From: Euphorbia lathyris
Lineage: Eukaryota > Streptophyta > Magnoliopsida > Malpighiales > Euphorbiaceae
Direction: 5' to 3'
DNA length: 64,000 nt
Assembly (NCBI RefSeq): GCF_963576675.1
Contig: NC_088915.1
Span: 84,887,501-84,951,500 of the forward strand
The notes under the pieces are model-generated. The model was not told the DNA's origin. It ran no database searches and saw only the letters and a list, made by a program, of their open reading frames with translations. Every line of letters begins with the position of its first letter. Position 1 is the stretch's first letter. The position numbers and the translations under genes are program-made. This document shows, piece by piece, positions 34,095 through 46,620 of this stretch.

Positions 34095-35610
34095 GAGGAG
34101 AGATCAGGTGTGACACATTCCTTATGGTGTGACAAGCCTTATTGTGTGACAATGACCAATTTTGTAATTAACCAAAAGGAGTGGCAAATTTGTAAATAAA
34201 AGGAAAGAGAAAATTATTTTATTTTTGTTCTTTAAAATGCATTTTCCGAACTTTTTCAACCTTGTTTTTCAAAAACATTTATACTGTCGGACTCGTCTTA
34301 ATTAGACGGTCATTTTAAGATCCCAGAAGCTCGGGTAAAAAAATTTCCGGTGAATGGAATCCGACGATCTGTTTTTCTGTAAGAAACAAATGTCCAAAAA
34401 ATTCTCAAAAAATTCCAGAAAATGTAAAACATTATTCTAAGAAACTTTAATTCTTGACTCAAAATGAGATTCCTTACGGTTTAGTCCCAAATCAACGGAA
34501 TCCGGCGGTTAGATTGGTGTTTTCGGATAAAAAAACCCGAAAGTGCCCAGAAAATTCTTAAAAAATTCCAGAAAATGTAAAACATTATCTGGAGAAATTT
34601 TAATTCTTGAGTCGAAGTAGGATTTCTTACCGGTTGGTCCCAATAAAACTTTTTCCTTAATTTTATCCATTTTACATCCTTCAACAATTTATTGGGTCAA
34701 AACCGTAAGAAATCCCGTTTCGACCCAAGAATTAAAAAACCTTAGAATAATGTTTTACATTTTCTGGAATTTTTTGTGAATTTTCTGGACATTTTTTTCT
34801 CGCCAGAAAACGCTCACCCGGATTCCATTCACCGGAATTTTTTTACTTGAACTTCAAGGATCTTAAAATGACCGTCTAATTTAGACGAGTCTAATAGTAT
34901 AAAATTTTTGAAAAAATGTGGTTAGAAATGTCCGAAAAATGTATTTTAAAGAAAAGAAATTAAACAATTTTCTGTTGGAACAATATAAGTATTATGTTGG
35001 AACAAATGATATACTGATTTGGAACAATGTAAGTAGGATAAAAAAACTTGCCCAGAAAATTATCAAAAAATTCCAAAACATTTAAAACATCATTTTAAGA
35101 AACTTTAATTCTTGGCTCAAAGCGAGATTCCTTACAGTTTTGACCCAATAAATTGTTGAAGCATGTAAAATGGATAAAATTAAGGAAAAAGTTTTATTGG
35201 GACTAAACCGTAAGAAATTCCGCTTCGATCCAAGAATTAAAGTTTCTTAGAATAATGTTTTACAGTTTCTGGATTTTTTTTGAGAATTTTCTGGGCACTT
35301 TTTTCTTGCCGGAAAACGTCCACCCGGATTCCGTTCACCGGAATTTTTTTTACTTGAGCTTCAGGGATCTTAAAATGACCGTCTAATTTAGACAAGTCTA
35401 ATAGTATAAAAATTTTCGAAAAACGATGTTAGAGATGTCGGGAAAATGTATTTTAAAGAAAAGAAATAAAACAATTTTCTATATCCTATCTTTCATTTTA
35501 TTTACAAATTTGCCACCTTACCCTTTTTAATTATCATCAAAACTACGTAGTTTTGTTATGTCACACAATAAGCTCCTTGTCACACCCTAACCCCTTGTCA
35601 CACTATCACC
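34095..35610. mobile_element. Foldback-type non-autonomous element with multiple inverted arms
   Basis: The left end (GAGGAGAGATCAGGTGTGAC at 34095) and the right end (inverse, ending at 35610) share GTGTGACA-rich termini, then GGCAAATTTGTAAATAAAA and a long inner arm containing GACGGTCATTTTAAGATCCC. A second inverted arm lies at about 34690-34960, and a third copy of the inner segment at 35200-35460, so the interior is a series of inverted copies of one roughly 270-bp module. No coding frame is present. TA-rich DNA flanks both ends. Confidence 0.65.
35530..35610 (-). repeat. Right terminal inverted repeat shared by MULE and foldback element
   Basis: Reverse complement GGTGATAGTGTGACAAGG... 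followed by TTATTGTGTGACATAACAAA matches the MULE left end at 24618 better than the foldback's own left end. Confidence 0.65.

Positions 35611-35638
<28 letters not shown>
35611..35638. repeat. (TA)n tract at the right edge of the MULE
   Basis: 14 TA units between the element terminus and the resumed ASPM-like promoter DNA. Together with the left tract it shows insertion into TATA-box DNA. Confidence 0.9.
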
Positions 35639-35641
<3 letters not shown>

Positions 35642-35765
35642 CTGGCTTATAGCTTAAAACGCCTTGTCATTGAGCTTTGCAATTGAAATTCGAAAAAGGA
35701 TTGTCTCTTTCCCTTTCATTCCATTGATTCTCTTCCAAAATCACTGAATCCAAATTCTCTCGGAC
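35639..35765 (+). promoter_or_regulatory. Orphan copy of the ASPM promoter/5' leader
   Basis: Matches 39929-40052 closely: both contain GAAAAAGGATTGTCTCTTTC and CTCTTCCAAAATC. Similarity stops right where the ASPM ATG would be (35765 here, 40055 there). No ASPM coding DNA follows, so any transcript from it would not encode ASPM. Confidence 0.8.
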
Positions 35766-36950
35766 GTCGGTACAATTTTTAACCTTTTTTTATTTTTCTG
35801 GCCTCCTCCGTATTCATATCGGGACATGCATCTAAACGATAATTTTTTTTTTTTTGTATTATTCAAAATAGAGCCACCACGGGTCTACTTTGGTTGAAAA
35901 TAGACCCGTGAGCACGAAATAGAGCCACGGAGGTTAGAAAAATCAGATTTTTTTTTCTGTAAATGCTTATTCATGATGAATTAAAGGCGTGTGATATTGG
36001 TTTTACAATATTTCAAACTTCTTCTCGCCTCGGTCTATGAAGAAAAACGCATTGTTTCAGGACTTCTCTGGAAAAACTAGAGAAAATCCACAAAAATACA
36101 ACGTGGAAATATGAAGTGATATCTCATCAAAATAAAAGATGTCAAGTATTGATATCTTGTTTGAGATGGATTTTGAGCATGGAATTTACCGGGAACCTAG
36201 ATTTTGGTCCGTTTGATTAAATCGGTCGGTGCGAAGTAATTAAATTTATCATAGAAATCGGACGAAAATCCGTGCTCACAAAGGGCCTCTTGATAGTTAC
36301 AGGATCATGTAGGCTTACATTAGGTCTGAAACAGATATCCTGCCCAATGGTGGATTTCAAATCATTGCATGTGAGATAACGTTTTAATGCTTGTCGTCCG
36401 ATGGCAAACATGGTAGATATGTGATTGCATAGAAGGATAGTTAATAAATATTGCCTTTAACTTGTTGACAGTTACACAGTGGTAAAGGATCATATAAGCC
36501 AACTATTTAGTGTGAAACCCTTTCATGTTCATAAAAGACATGGGTGGATCTTGTTTTGGTGGACTTACTCTTTCATCTTTTTGTAAAGTCGTACACTTTT
36601 TTTGAAGTAAGGTTAAGTTTCTTTTCCTTTTGTTTTCTTTGTTAATTCTATTCATACTTCTATTGCTTATACCCTGTGAGTGTGCATGTGAAAGTTTACA
36701 GATTGTAATTGGTTTAGAATGTCCACATCAACTTCAAATTTGAGTGTGCTGCAGTCTAGGGATGTAACTGATTCCAATAGGGGGATCTACATGTGCAAAC
36801 AGGTCTAATAAGGAGTCTGAAGAACTCGTAGTCGTTACTAGTTATCGTTGTTGCACCTATTTTCCTTTAATGGCTCATTATATAAGAGAGTTCTTTGGTA
36901 GTTCTGTTCTTAGAGAGGCAATGCTGACCTTTGGCCAGTTATATGAGGAG
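35766..36950. other. Unique spacer between the two duplicated blocks
   Basis: No gene was recognised. It includes a short inverted sequence around GGGTCTACTTTGG/AAATAGACCC (35880-35910). At 36870-37097 a 75-residue plus-strand frame ('MAHYIREFFGSSVLREAMLT') crosses into copy B; its sense is unknown, and it may be a remnant of an exon present before duplication. Confidence 0.4.
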
Positions 36951-39930
36951 GCCATCGAAGATGTGTGGTCTACTAGCATATCAAGCTTCTCTTCTAGCAG
37001 TCGTTTTGACCACCAAGAGCACCCTTCTGTCAACGATGCATTGTCTGATGTGGATGAGAGCAAGCTCACTCCTAAGGATATGGCTCTGATGCCATAACTT
37101 ATCGAGTTGGAGGAGCATATTGCTTGGAGGCCTTTAGTTCTAAGGTGCGTGCCAGCGACTATATGCTCATCAATGCTTGCATGATATACGAGGCACATAT
37201 TCATTAAGACATGTGAGTTCCTATATTTCCTTTCTTTAGTGAAGTCCTCTAAGAACTAAGATTGGCGTCGTCATAATTTACGGCTGCCGCCTCGACAGTT
37301 GGTTGCTTTCTACTAGTTTTGCAGTCGGGATGGGCATAGGATGTTTGCTACCACTTTCAGACAGTTTTGACATCCTTCCCAGGATCTAAAGTCCTATCAT
37401 GTTTGTTGGAAGGTACAGAAGGTTGCCAAGAGCTTCTTTCATAATGACATAACGAATGCGCTTAAGTGGAGAGATATTTTTTTGTAGTACGTAATGATTC
37501 TCCATTCCTCTTCCAACCTTATAGAACCTTAATGCCAAAAGGGTTGCGAATCATTAGCCTGGGCGGTGCTCGTTGAAGCCGGATATAGCCATCTATAATT
37601 GGTTAATGGGTTCTAAAGGGACACCGATGCCTGCCACTAATATCATGACCGAACTTATTTATGAGTATGTTGGATAGTTAAACTCGTCTTATTTACTAAC
37701 TGTTTAAGTAAAAAAAGTTTAGCTTTACAAAGTTAAAAAAAAACATGTGCTTTCACGTTTTGTCAAATAGATACCTATGAATTTTTTTTAGAAAACGGGG
37801 ACTAGATTTTTTTTTTTTTTTTTTTTTTGCAATCAGGATATGACTGAGTTTTCCCGCTTTGCTAAAAACAAGGATCTCAAAATTAAAATGAGTGTTGACG
37901 ATCTTAAAATTGAAATTTTTTGATGATATTCTAAGTAACGTTAATTCTTCAACTTTTTAATTTTAAGGTCATTTAAATGTTGTTGGTGAGAAGAAATAAA
38001 GTGCATGTTTAGATAGAGTTAAAAAATGATGATTTTGAAAAATAAAAAAATTTAGTTCTGTATTAAATGTGGTACTAATTAACTTTAGGCCTTAGAATTT
38101 TACTTAACTGTTATTTTATAGTGTCAAACTAAAAAATTATCGTTTTTAGCAAAACAAAAATCTCTATTCCTATTTGGACAAAACAAATGCTTTTTTTTTT
38201 TTAGACTTTAGCCTTATTTTTTATATTCATCCCTATGTTTAATGAAAATGTTGTTTTCACAATTTACATTCATTGGTGTAGCTTATCAATATTAAACTTT
38301 TAATTGTACTTTTTTTTCAAATATTTTTTTAGTGTACTTTGCATAATGAAAAGGATAAAAGATAACAATAATTTAAAAAAAAATTAAGTTTTAAAATCGT
38401 AGCATTGATGGGTTTGTTGAAAGGCTAAATTAAATATAGGGTCAATTACATGAATATCATAATTAAGTACAAAATTACAACTAAGTCATATCATCAAATT
38501 TAATTCTTAATATGTCATTATTCTTTATATATTATGATTTTACACTCTAATTTAAAAGTTCTAAACTCTAATTCATAAATCATAAACCCTAGAAAATATA
38601 TTCTATGCTTCTAATTTATAAATTCTAATCTTTAAAATATATTAAAAGTACTGATTTTATTAGTTTGATATAATCCAAAATTATCATTTGACATAGTTGT
38701 AAATAGTTTTTAAAAGATGAATTTCTGTGTAATTTTCCCTTAAATATAATTATTATTGAAATTAGAAGTTCCCTAATTAGTTAATAAGATAATGAAAAGT
38801 TTAAGGATATTTTCCATAACATAAAACGGACAAATATCAAATTAAATTTTAATATTAAAAAAAATATAAATTTAATAGTAATTTAATCTTAATGTTCTTA
38901 ATAAATTGAGAAAAAAAGTGTAAATTCAATAGTAATTTATAAAATTATGTAAATCTAATTTTAATTTTCCAAACAAATCAAAAATTTAAAATTACTATGA
39001 TAAACTTATTTGAAAATCTGAATTGACACTCAAACATATTTTCAATTTTTTGATACTGTAACTGTTATTTGAAACGTTAAAATTACATTCATATCATTAT
39101 ATATACTTTGCATAATGAAAAAGACAAAAAATTCTATTATTGGATAACAATAACTTAAAAAAAAAATTAAGTTTTAAAATTATAGTATTTATGGGCTTGT
39201 TGAAAGGCTAAATTAAATATAATTATTATTGAAATTAGAAGTTACCTAATTAGTTAACAAAATAATGAAAAGTTTAGGGTTATAAGGGATAAATATCAAA
39301 TTTAATTTTCCTTTTAAAAAAATTAATTTTAATATTAAAAAAAGTGTAAATTTAATTTTTAATATACTAAACAAATCGAAAAAAAATATAAATTTAACAG
39401 TAATTTATAAAATTAGGTAAATTTTTTATATCAAAAAAAAAAAAAAAAATTAGGTAAATTTAATCTTAATGTTCCAAACAAATCAAAATTTAAAATTACT
39501 AATTTGCTTATTATAAATTTATTTGAAAATCTGAATGGACTTTAACTTGAAACATTAAAATTGCATTTATACCATTTAATACATTATCACTAAAATGCTG
39601 TTTTTCAGGCGTAAAAGTCAAACCAAATGTCACTAACCAAACACATAATGCTTCTTTTCATAGGTAAAAGGAAAAAATGAGCATAAAAAGAAGCAACCAA
39701 ACACTCCCTTAATTATTATTAAAATTAGAAGTTACCTAATTAGTTAATTTAATAATAAAAAATGTATATTTTTCCTAAAAAAAAATGTAAATTTAACAGT
39801 GATTTATAAAATTAATTAAATTTAATCTTAATGTTACAAACAAAAAATTTAAAATTATACTAATTTGATTATGATAAATTTATTTGAAAATCTGACAGTC
39901 AAATATATTCTTTTACCACTATATATACCT
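36951..39930. repeat. Copy B of the duplicated block upstream of the ASPM-like gene
   Basis: Co-linear with 22167-24515. Beyond shared single-copy-like DNA, it holds several degenerate direct repeats of an AT-rich module containing TGGGCTTGTTGAAAGGCTAA (near 38408 and 39190) and GAAATTAGAAGTTACCTAAT, so the upstream region itself grew by local duplication. An inverted copy of that module lies at 63577-63752. Confidence 0.8.
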
Positions 39931-40054
39931 CTCTCGCTTAAACCTTAAAAAGGCTTGCCTTTGACTCTTTACAATTCAAATTCGAAAAAGGATTGTCTCT
40001 TTCCCTCCGATTCCATTGCTTCTCTTCCAAAATCTCTGAATCCAAAGTCTCTCA
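39919..40054 (+). promoter_or_regulatory. ASPM-like gene core promoter and 5' leader
   Basis: A TATA box (CTATATATA, 39919-39927) lies about 130 bases upstream of the ATG, followed by a CT-rich leader. Its near-identical duplicate at 24515/35639 supports it being a conserved, functional-looking unit. Confidence 0.6.
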
Positions 40055-43000
40055 ATGGAGACTAACAAATACTCATCTCCTTCACCCTTTCCACTATCTT
40101 CTTCCTCATATCCTTCCCTTCTGAAAGACATTTCTAATTCCAATCTCACCTCCTCACCTTCTCCCCAATTCCAAAACCCTTGCTCTTCCTCTGTCCGCCC
40201 TTACCACATCCGTCCGTTGCTCTCTTTCCTGGGTAAGCAAAAAACTGCCAATGTCAGTCGATTTCAGGCATTCGAGCTCGAGCAATCGCAGTCCTCACGG
40301 AAGGCTGAGATTGAGAAGGAACGATCTCTTAACTCACTTGCTAAGTCTCTCACTACTTGGCTCAATCGCAGTCCGATGAGGCAGAGTGATCACGTGGAGC
40401 TTAATAAGGGGGAGGAAGGTTTCTTGAGTTCAAAGAACTATGGACCTTTGAGGAATTCGCTGAAGGATGTGTGCGCTTTCGATGATTTGAAGCAGAGGAT
40501 GAGGGTTCACTCGAGCTTGGCTGCTTGCAAAGAGATTTTTGATGTCATGACTCCAGTGGTAAAGGTAGAGGAAATACAAGGGCATAGTTCTGAAGGTTAG
40601 CAACTTTTATTTAGCAATGCAGCTTTTCAGTAAGCAATTTAACATCACATTCACTTATTGCTTAAGATGTCCTTTTATTGCTAAACTCATTTGAAGTGTG
40701 TGGATTTATTTTGGAACAATAGTAGCATCCATTTACTTTTGCTTTGTATCCGGTTATTTGTGGTGTTTTATCAGTGAAGTTCTTATATGCTGTATTATTT
40801 TTGGATGATAACTCAATACATTAAGGCACTATATGTCAAATCACGAGTAGTGAAAACTACAGACAAGGAAAACAGAAAATTTAGGTTACAAACAGTTCAG
40901 TTGGTATTAAAACAAAAAATTTAGTTCTGGAGGTTGATGCTTTTTAAATTTTCCTGTTTGATTTCCCTTAAAATGACAGATGCTGCTGGAAGGTTTAAGG
41001 CTATAAAAGCATGGTGGCAAGATATGGCTTCACAGAACAATAGATTTGTTACATTGCCTACAACTTCTAAGAGCTCAAATAGCAGATCGAGCATTGAAAT
41101 TAGAAGAGGTTTTCTCATGGATCCTTTATTTTTCAGAAACTGTTTGGTGATGGTTTTTAAGTTTTTAAATTCTCAAACTGCTCCTTTTCCTAGATTGTGA
41201 AAGTGCTTGCTTTAGTTGCAGTAGAATTGGCTAGTGTTTCTTTCTTTTGTTAATTTATTCAATTGTTATTTGAATTGCATATGACAAAACTTAGTTAGGT
41301 CTTGTTGGTATTTAATTAGCTGTTCAATACTTTTTTCGTTGTTTTTTCTATTCATGTTTGACCTAGTTATAATGATTTTTTGAAGTCTCTCTTCCAATTG
41401 GTTCAATGAGTATTCACATCTCTTCCTGCTCAATTTTGGTCACCTATTGCTATCTCTGAGTTCATCTAATATTTTGAATCTCATTCACTCTGTTAGATTA
41501 TACGAGATCAGCAATCGTAGTTCAATCTCATGTACGTGGATGGATTGCACGGAGAGCAGCAAGGATGTCCAGGCGCCGAATTGGTTTGCTCCAAGTGAGT
41601 CCTTCTATTCTCCAATCCACAAATGTTTATTTCTTTTTTGCATATGGTTATTGTTTGGTTACCATGCATTTCCATATCGTTCTCCTGCTTTTTTTTTCTT
41701 TTTCTTCTGCTTTCATTTTTCCAGCAGAATATCAACTAAGTGATGTGTATTAAAAATGATAACATTTTGTGTCCTTATGTCTAGTTCTTCTTATGTATAA
41801 ATATTATTGGAAAAGAGCATTCTGAGGTCCTAACTTGTTGAATAATGACTTTCTTACCATATGTCATAATTTGCTGCTTTAATCAATTCAGACATGCTGC
41901 GGGAAGGCCCTTGCTGACAAAACAAATGCTGCTGTTGAAATTCAACGTTTTGTCAGGGGACGGATTGCTCGAAAGAGGCTGTTAGGTATGTTGTAAAAAG
42001 TTCTCTAAACTTCAATTAGCTTACTAATTTTCTTTTATAAATTGTTCTCTGCTTATGTATTCAAGTCGGTTGTCAATGTTAAAAACTCACGTGCGTGTTG
42101 GTCATTGACAGGAGCATCTCATTGCAATTTTCAAACTTCGGTTGGTTGCAATCAAAGTTCTGAATTAAAGACACTGCTTTCTTCAATACTGAAGCTGCAA
42201 AGATGGTGGAGGGGTGTTTTATTGCAGAAACTAAGAACTAAGTCAGCAACTACCATACAGTCTTATATCCGAGGTTGGATTGGCCAGCGAAGGGCATCTA
42301 ACAAAAGGCATTATGCGGTGATCATCCAAGTAAGACTTCATACATGGCATTAGTAATATAGCACGACTTCATGCTACAAAAGAAAATGAAATTGATTAAA
42401 GACTTCCTTGGAAAAAGTAACTTATAGCTGTGGTTAATTTTATTGGTTAATGAGTACAAGGTCTAAACCCCAAATTTGTCCATAAAAGCATATTAGCCTC
42501 TCGAACTTTGGAAACGATTGATTAGCCCTTTGAAGTTACTTAAAGTGACATGATTATCTTCCTAAGTCTAATGTGTAAGCAAGGTCCGGGGCTCAATGGG
42601 TTGCTTTAAACAAGTTTAAGGAGTTAATATGTCATTTTCAAAGTTTAGAGGCTTTCACGGCCAATGGTAAAACATTTGTCCTTTAGGCCGACTCTCAAGA
42701 ATTTTGACATGGTTTCATCATTTTTTTACTTGTGTTAATTTTCCATCAATGCAATTTGGTTCAACTCTTTATATTTCTAGTTTTAAATTTTAACATGTTT
42801 TAAACTTGGTAGGCACACTGGAAAGGTTACATTGCACGTAAAGGATTAAGGGGGCAGCTATTGGATTTGCCGCTTAGAGTTCAAAGATCTGCTAAAAGTG
42901 TGGATGATAGTATGCGGATCATCAACCGACTAAAAATGGCAGTTTCAGAATTACTGACCATGAAAAGCATCAGCGGAGTTCTTCACACTTGTGCAACTTT

Positions 43001-45052
43001 AGGTAAGAGTTTCTTATTGCTTGTATAATGGGGCATACTTTCAATTTAGAGTTGCCAATTGTGTACACAACAACCCAACACGAATTTAGGATTAGCATTT
43101 TATTAAACATGTCATGGGTTATTTTTTGGATTGACACGAAATTTATATGCAAGTTAGATTAAAGTTGACTTTTTAACTCGAAAAACATGAATATTTAAAA
43201 TTAATATTATATCCTCTCAATAACTTGAATTTTCCATATTTTTACATGTCATCGCTAATGGAGAGAGTAAAATTATCCGTATCTTGTGAACAGAACCCAA
43301 CATGATATTAGCGGGTCCAAAGTTTGTTAAATAGATGTTCGGTAAAACTTTTGGATGGTCAAAGTTAGCCCACAAATCCAAAAATGACATAAATATTTAG
43401 AAATATTTTTGAATGTCACCGTAAATAAAAACGATAGTAGTTTGAGCCTTTTATGTAATTTTTTTTTGTGGCAGATATGACTACTAAACATTCTCGTAAA
43501 TGTTGTGAGGAACTTGTGGCTGCTGGTGGAATTGCCATATTGCTGAAGCTGATTCGCTCAGTCAGCAGAAGCATACCTGATCAGGAAGTTTTGAAGCATG
43601 CACTCTCAACTATCAGGAATCTCACACGCCATCAACACTTAACCAAAGTTCTAATTGACTGCCATGGATCAATTGAAATAATCTTTTTGGAATTTCTCAG
43701 GTGTTTTGTTGTGCATTTTGGATAAGAATCTTAGAGTTGGATGAAAAGATATGTTTTCACTAGATGATTGGAAGTAAATTTTGTTTTCCTATTTCAGGAA
43801 TAAGGAGGAAGGTTATTTTATAGCTTCAGAGATTCTGAAAATGATCTGTTCAAATCAGAACGGTGCTGAATCCTTGTGGAAGGTGCCTGGCCTCGTGAAG
43901 AGGTTACTTAATATTGTGGAAGAACTAACAAGGAAAGCAACCATTGAGAATAGGTAAGTCATTGGCCCCTCGCCTGCTCATACTCGGCTTGTTAGAAAAT
44001 TAACGAGCTCGAGCTTAACATTTTGTTCGTGAACTGCTTGCGTACTTGTTCATGAGATTTGCTCATGAGTAGCTCCTTAATTCTGTTCATTATTGAGCCG
44101 AATGATGAGCAGCTCGGCTCATGAGCAGCCCTAATTGCATCTATTGCCCCTTAATTTAGATTTTACTTTCTTTATGCCCCATATCTTTAAAACCAAACAT
44201 AAAAATCCTTAAACTTTTCCTTTTACAAACAGAAAAGTCCCTTGGTCTTTTACCACTCTAATAGTTGGTAAACCCTCCATTGTAGAGAGGAAGTGGTATT
44301 TTAGAGAGAGAACTCGCGAAAATAGTGATCTGGAAAATCGAAAACGGTGGTTCCATGGAAATATTCTAGACAACTTCAATTCATTTTCCATTTTGAATCC
44401 TTCATTGGTCATTTTGAGGTTGTTTACAATTATAAGGACTTCGATGTTAGTAAAGACAAAGTTGAAGGGTTTTTATATCCGGTTTGAAGGCCATGAGCGT
44501 AATTTATCCTCTAAATTTTCGAAACGATTTTTTCACCCCTTCAACTTGCATAAACCGCCATGGCTAACAACGGGCAGTTGAAGTAGCTGAAATACCATTT
44601 ACAGCAAGTTTAGGTGACAAAAGATTATTTTTAGCAAAATGAACTGGCGGAAAAGATTTTTCGAACAAGTTGAAATAGCATAAAAGTAATTTTAAAAGTC
44701 TAAGGTGTTATTAGGTATCTGAGTGAAGTTGAAGCGATTGATATATGTATTAATCCTTTTCTTTGTCTTTTCTTTTATAGAAGAAAATTATCAAAAAGAT
44801 AAACTGATGTTATTGCTAGATGTCTATATCTAAGATAGGAGTGTCAAAGTGTACAGAGATCGTATCATAAATTGAGAATACTAATACATGTTATTTTCCT
44901 GTAGGAGTATCCAAGGTGTGGTAGCAAGAGAAAAGATTGAAAGGTGGGGAGAGTCTACGGAACTCTTGAAATTGATGGCAACCAATCACTTTAATTTGTT
45001 TGGGTTAAGATATCGAAATAGCCTCAAGATTTTTAGGGAAATGTTAATTTAG
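40055..45052 (+). CDS. ASPM-like: Short ASPM-like (abnormal spindle) gene lacking the CH domain
   Basis: ASPM proteins act at spindle poles and on microtubules. Nine exons with GT-AG borders keep a single reading frame: 40055-40595, 40980-41108, 41497-41594, 41892-41985, 42112-42329, 42813-43002, 43475-43700, 43798-43953 and 44905-45052, total 1800 bases (599 codons plus stop). Exon 1 has the plant ASPM N-terminus ('SSYPSLLKDISNSN', 'RFQAFELEQSQSSRKAEIEK', 'SLAACKEIFDVM'). Exons 2-6 hold 'AIKAWWQDM' and five IQ-like motifs ('VVQSHVRGWIARR', 'EIQRFVRGRIARK', 'KLQRWWRGV', 'TIQSYIRGWIGQR', 'IIQAHWKGYIARK'). Exons 7-8 hold armadillo-like helices ('AAGGIAILLKLIRS', 'ALSTIRNLTRHQHL'). Plant ASPMs are usually around 1300 residues or more, with a calponin-homology domain after exon 1; that part and many IQs are absent. 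Intact splicing suggests a real, shortened paralogue, though expression is unproven. Confidence 0.75.
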
Positions 45053-46529
45053 CCCCAACGCATAAAATAGAAATAATTTTGTGTCAGTGTTTGTGAATGG
45101 TGTAATTATATCTATAGGTAACGGAACTTGGGACTGAATTGATACCAGTTTACAAACGTTGAGACGTCAAGTTCTGTTACCTAGAGCTATAATTACACCA
45201 TTTCACAAATGTTGAATCTAAAATGTTGCTATTTTATACGTTGGGGCTAAATTAACACTTTTTTAAAAACCTTAAAGTTATTTTAGTACATCGTCCCTAA
45301 TTATTTTGAAAGCAATAGCACATGTGTATTTATATGTTAGTCTCACAGAGTAACATTATAGTTTCATATGAATTCAATATTTAATTTATTTGTATTGTCT
45401 ATGATATATGTAGGACTTCATTAGCAGTAGAGGTGTCATTTTCTTTGGATTTAAGTGTCAAAATGATCCTTAAAATTGATAACCAATATCAATTTTATCC
45501 AAATCAAACCGTAGTTAGCTAAATGTTGATAAATTAGCTCAAATACAAGTTTGAATATCTAAAATTTCGGCTAATTTATAAAAAATTGTCAACTTGATTA
45601 TTTAATTAATACTTGAAATTCATTTTAAGCTAATTTGAATATGCTAGGGATGAACTCTCATCAAATAATAAGTTAGTTACCAAATACAAAATTTTGGATA
45701 GGTTTGAGGACTAAATAGAATTTTAAGCCTTTTCTTAATTAATCAATCACCTTTTAAGTGGCTCATCTCTCGATTAAAGTTAGCAGTATATATTTTGTCT
45801 TAACATTTTATCAATCCAATAGTATGCAGCTCTTCATTAAAGAGAGATTGCTATTTTAGAAAGAGAAAAAACCGAAAATAATGAATTGGTAAATACAAAA
45901 CGGCGGTTCCATTAAAATGTGATTCTAGAAAACTTTAATTCCTTTTTTTGTTTTTAGTTCTTCATTTGAGATCGTTTATTTTTTATAAGTACTTTTATGT
46001 TAGTAGAAGATAAAATTCAAAGATTTTATATCCGAGTTTGAAGGTAAAGGGACGTAAAGAAAATGAAACCTAAGTCGAGGGCTATAAGTGTAATTTACCC
46101 CTTAAATTTTCACACCGATTCTCTTCGGCCTTCAACTTGCTTAAACGGTCATGGCTAATCATTGGCGGTTGAAGTAGCTGAAATGTAACATACAACTAGT
46201 TTAGGTGACGAAAAGATTGTTTTGAGTAAGTTGAAGTAGCGGAAAAATCGTGTTGAGCAAGTTGAAATAGAATAAAAATCATTTTAAAAGTCCAGGGTGT
46301 CATAAGGTATTTGAGTGCAAGTTTGAAAAGGTTGATATGTGTATTAAACCTTTTCATTGTCTTTTCTTTTATAGAAGAAAAATATCAAAAAAGATAAATG
46401 AATGTTATTGCTAGATGTGTATATCCAAGATATGAGTGTCAAACGCATTCAGAAAGCGGGTTATTAATGTAAATTGTATTGTCATATCATATATTAAGCG
46501 TACTAATACAATATCTTATTTTCATGCAG

Positions 46530-46620
46530 GAGTTTTCGAGGTGTGAGTGCAAGAAAAAAGACTGAAAGAAGGTTGAGGTCTACTGAACTCTTGAAATTAA
46601 TCAGAACCAATCACTTTTAA
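46530..46620 (+). other. Second copy of the ASPM terminal exon
   Basis: Preceded by ATGCAG (acceptor at 46528-46529). Read in the phase left by exon 8 it gives 'SFRGVSARKKTERRL' ... 'LLKLIRTNHF' and a TAA at 46618-46620. It could serve as an alternative last exon. Confidence 0.7.

Noticed and set aside
36870..37204. Plus- and minus-strand frames over the start of copy B
   Set aside because: No domain recognised and the related frame in copy A is changed; kept only as a remark.
43980..44130. GCTCATGAGC-rich palindromic stretch in ASPM intron 8
   Set aside because: Common type of plant repeat remnant; ends could not be defined.
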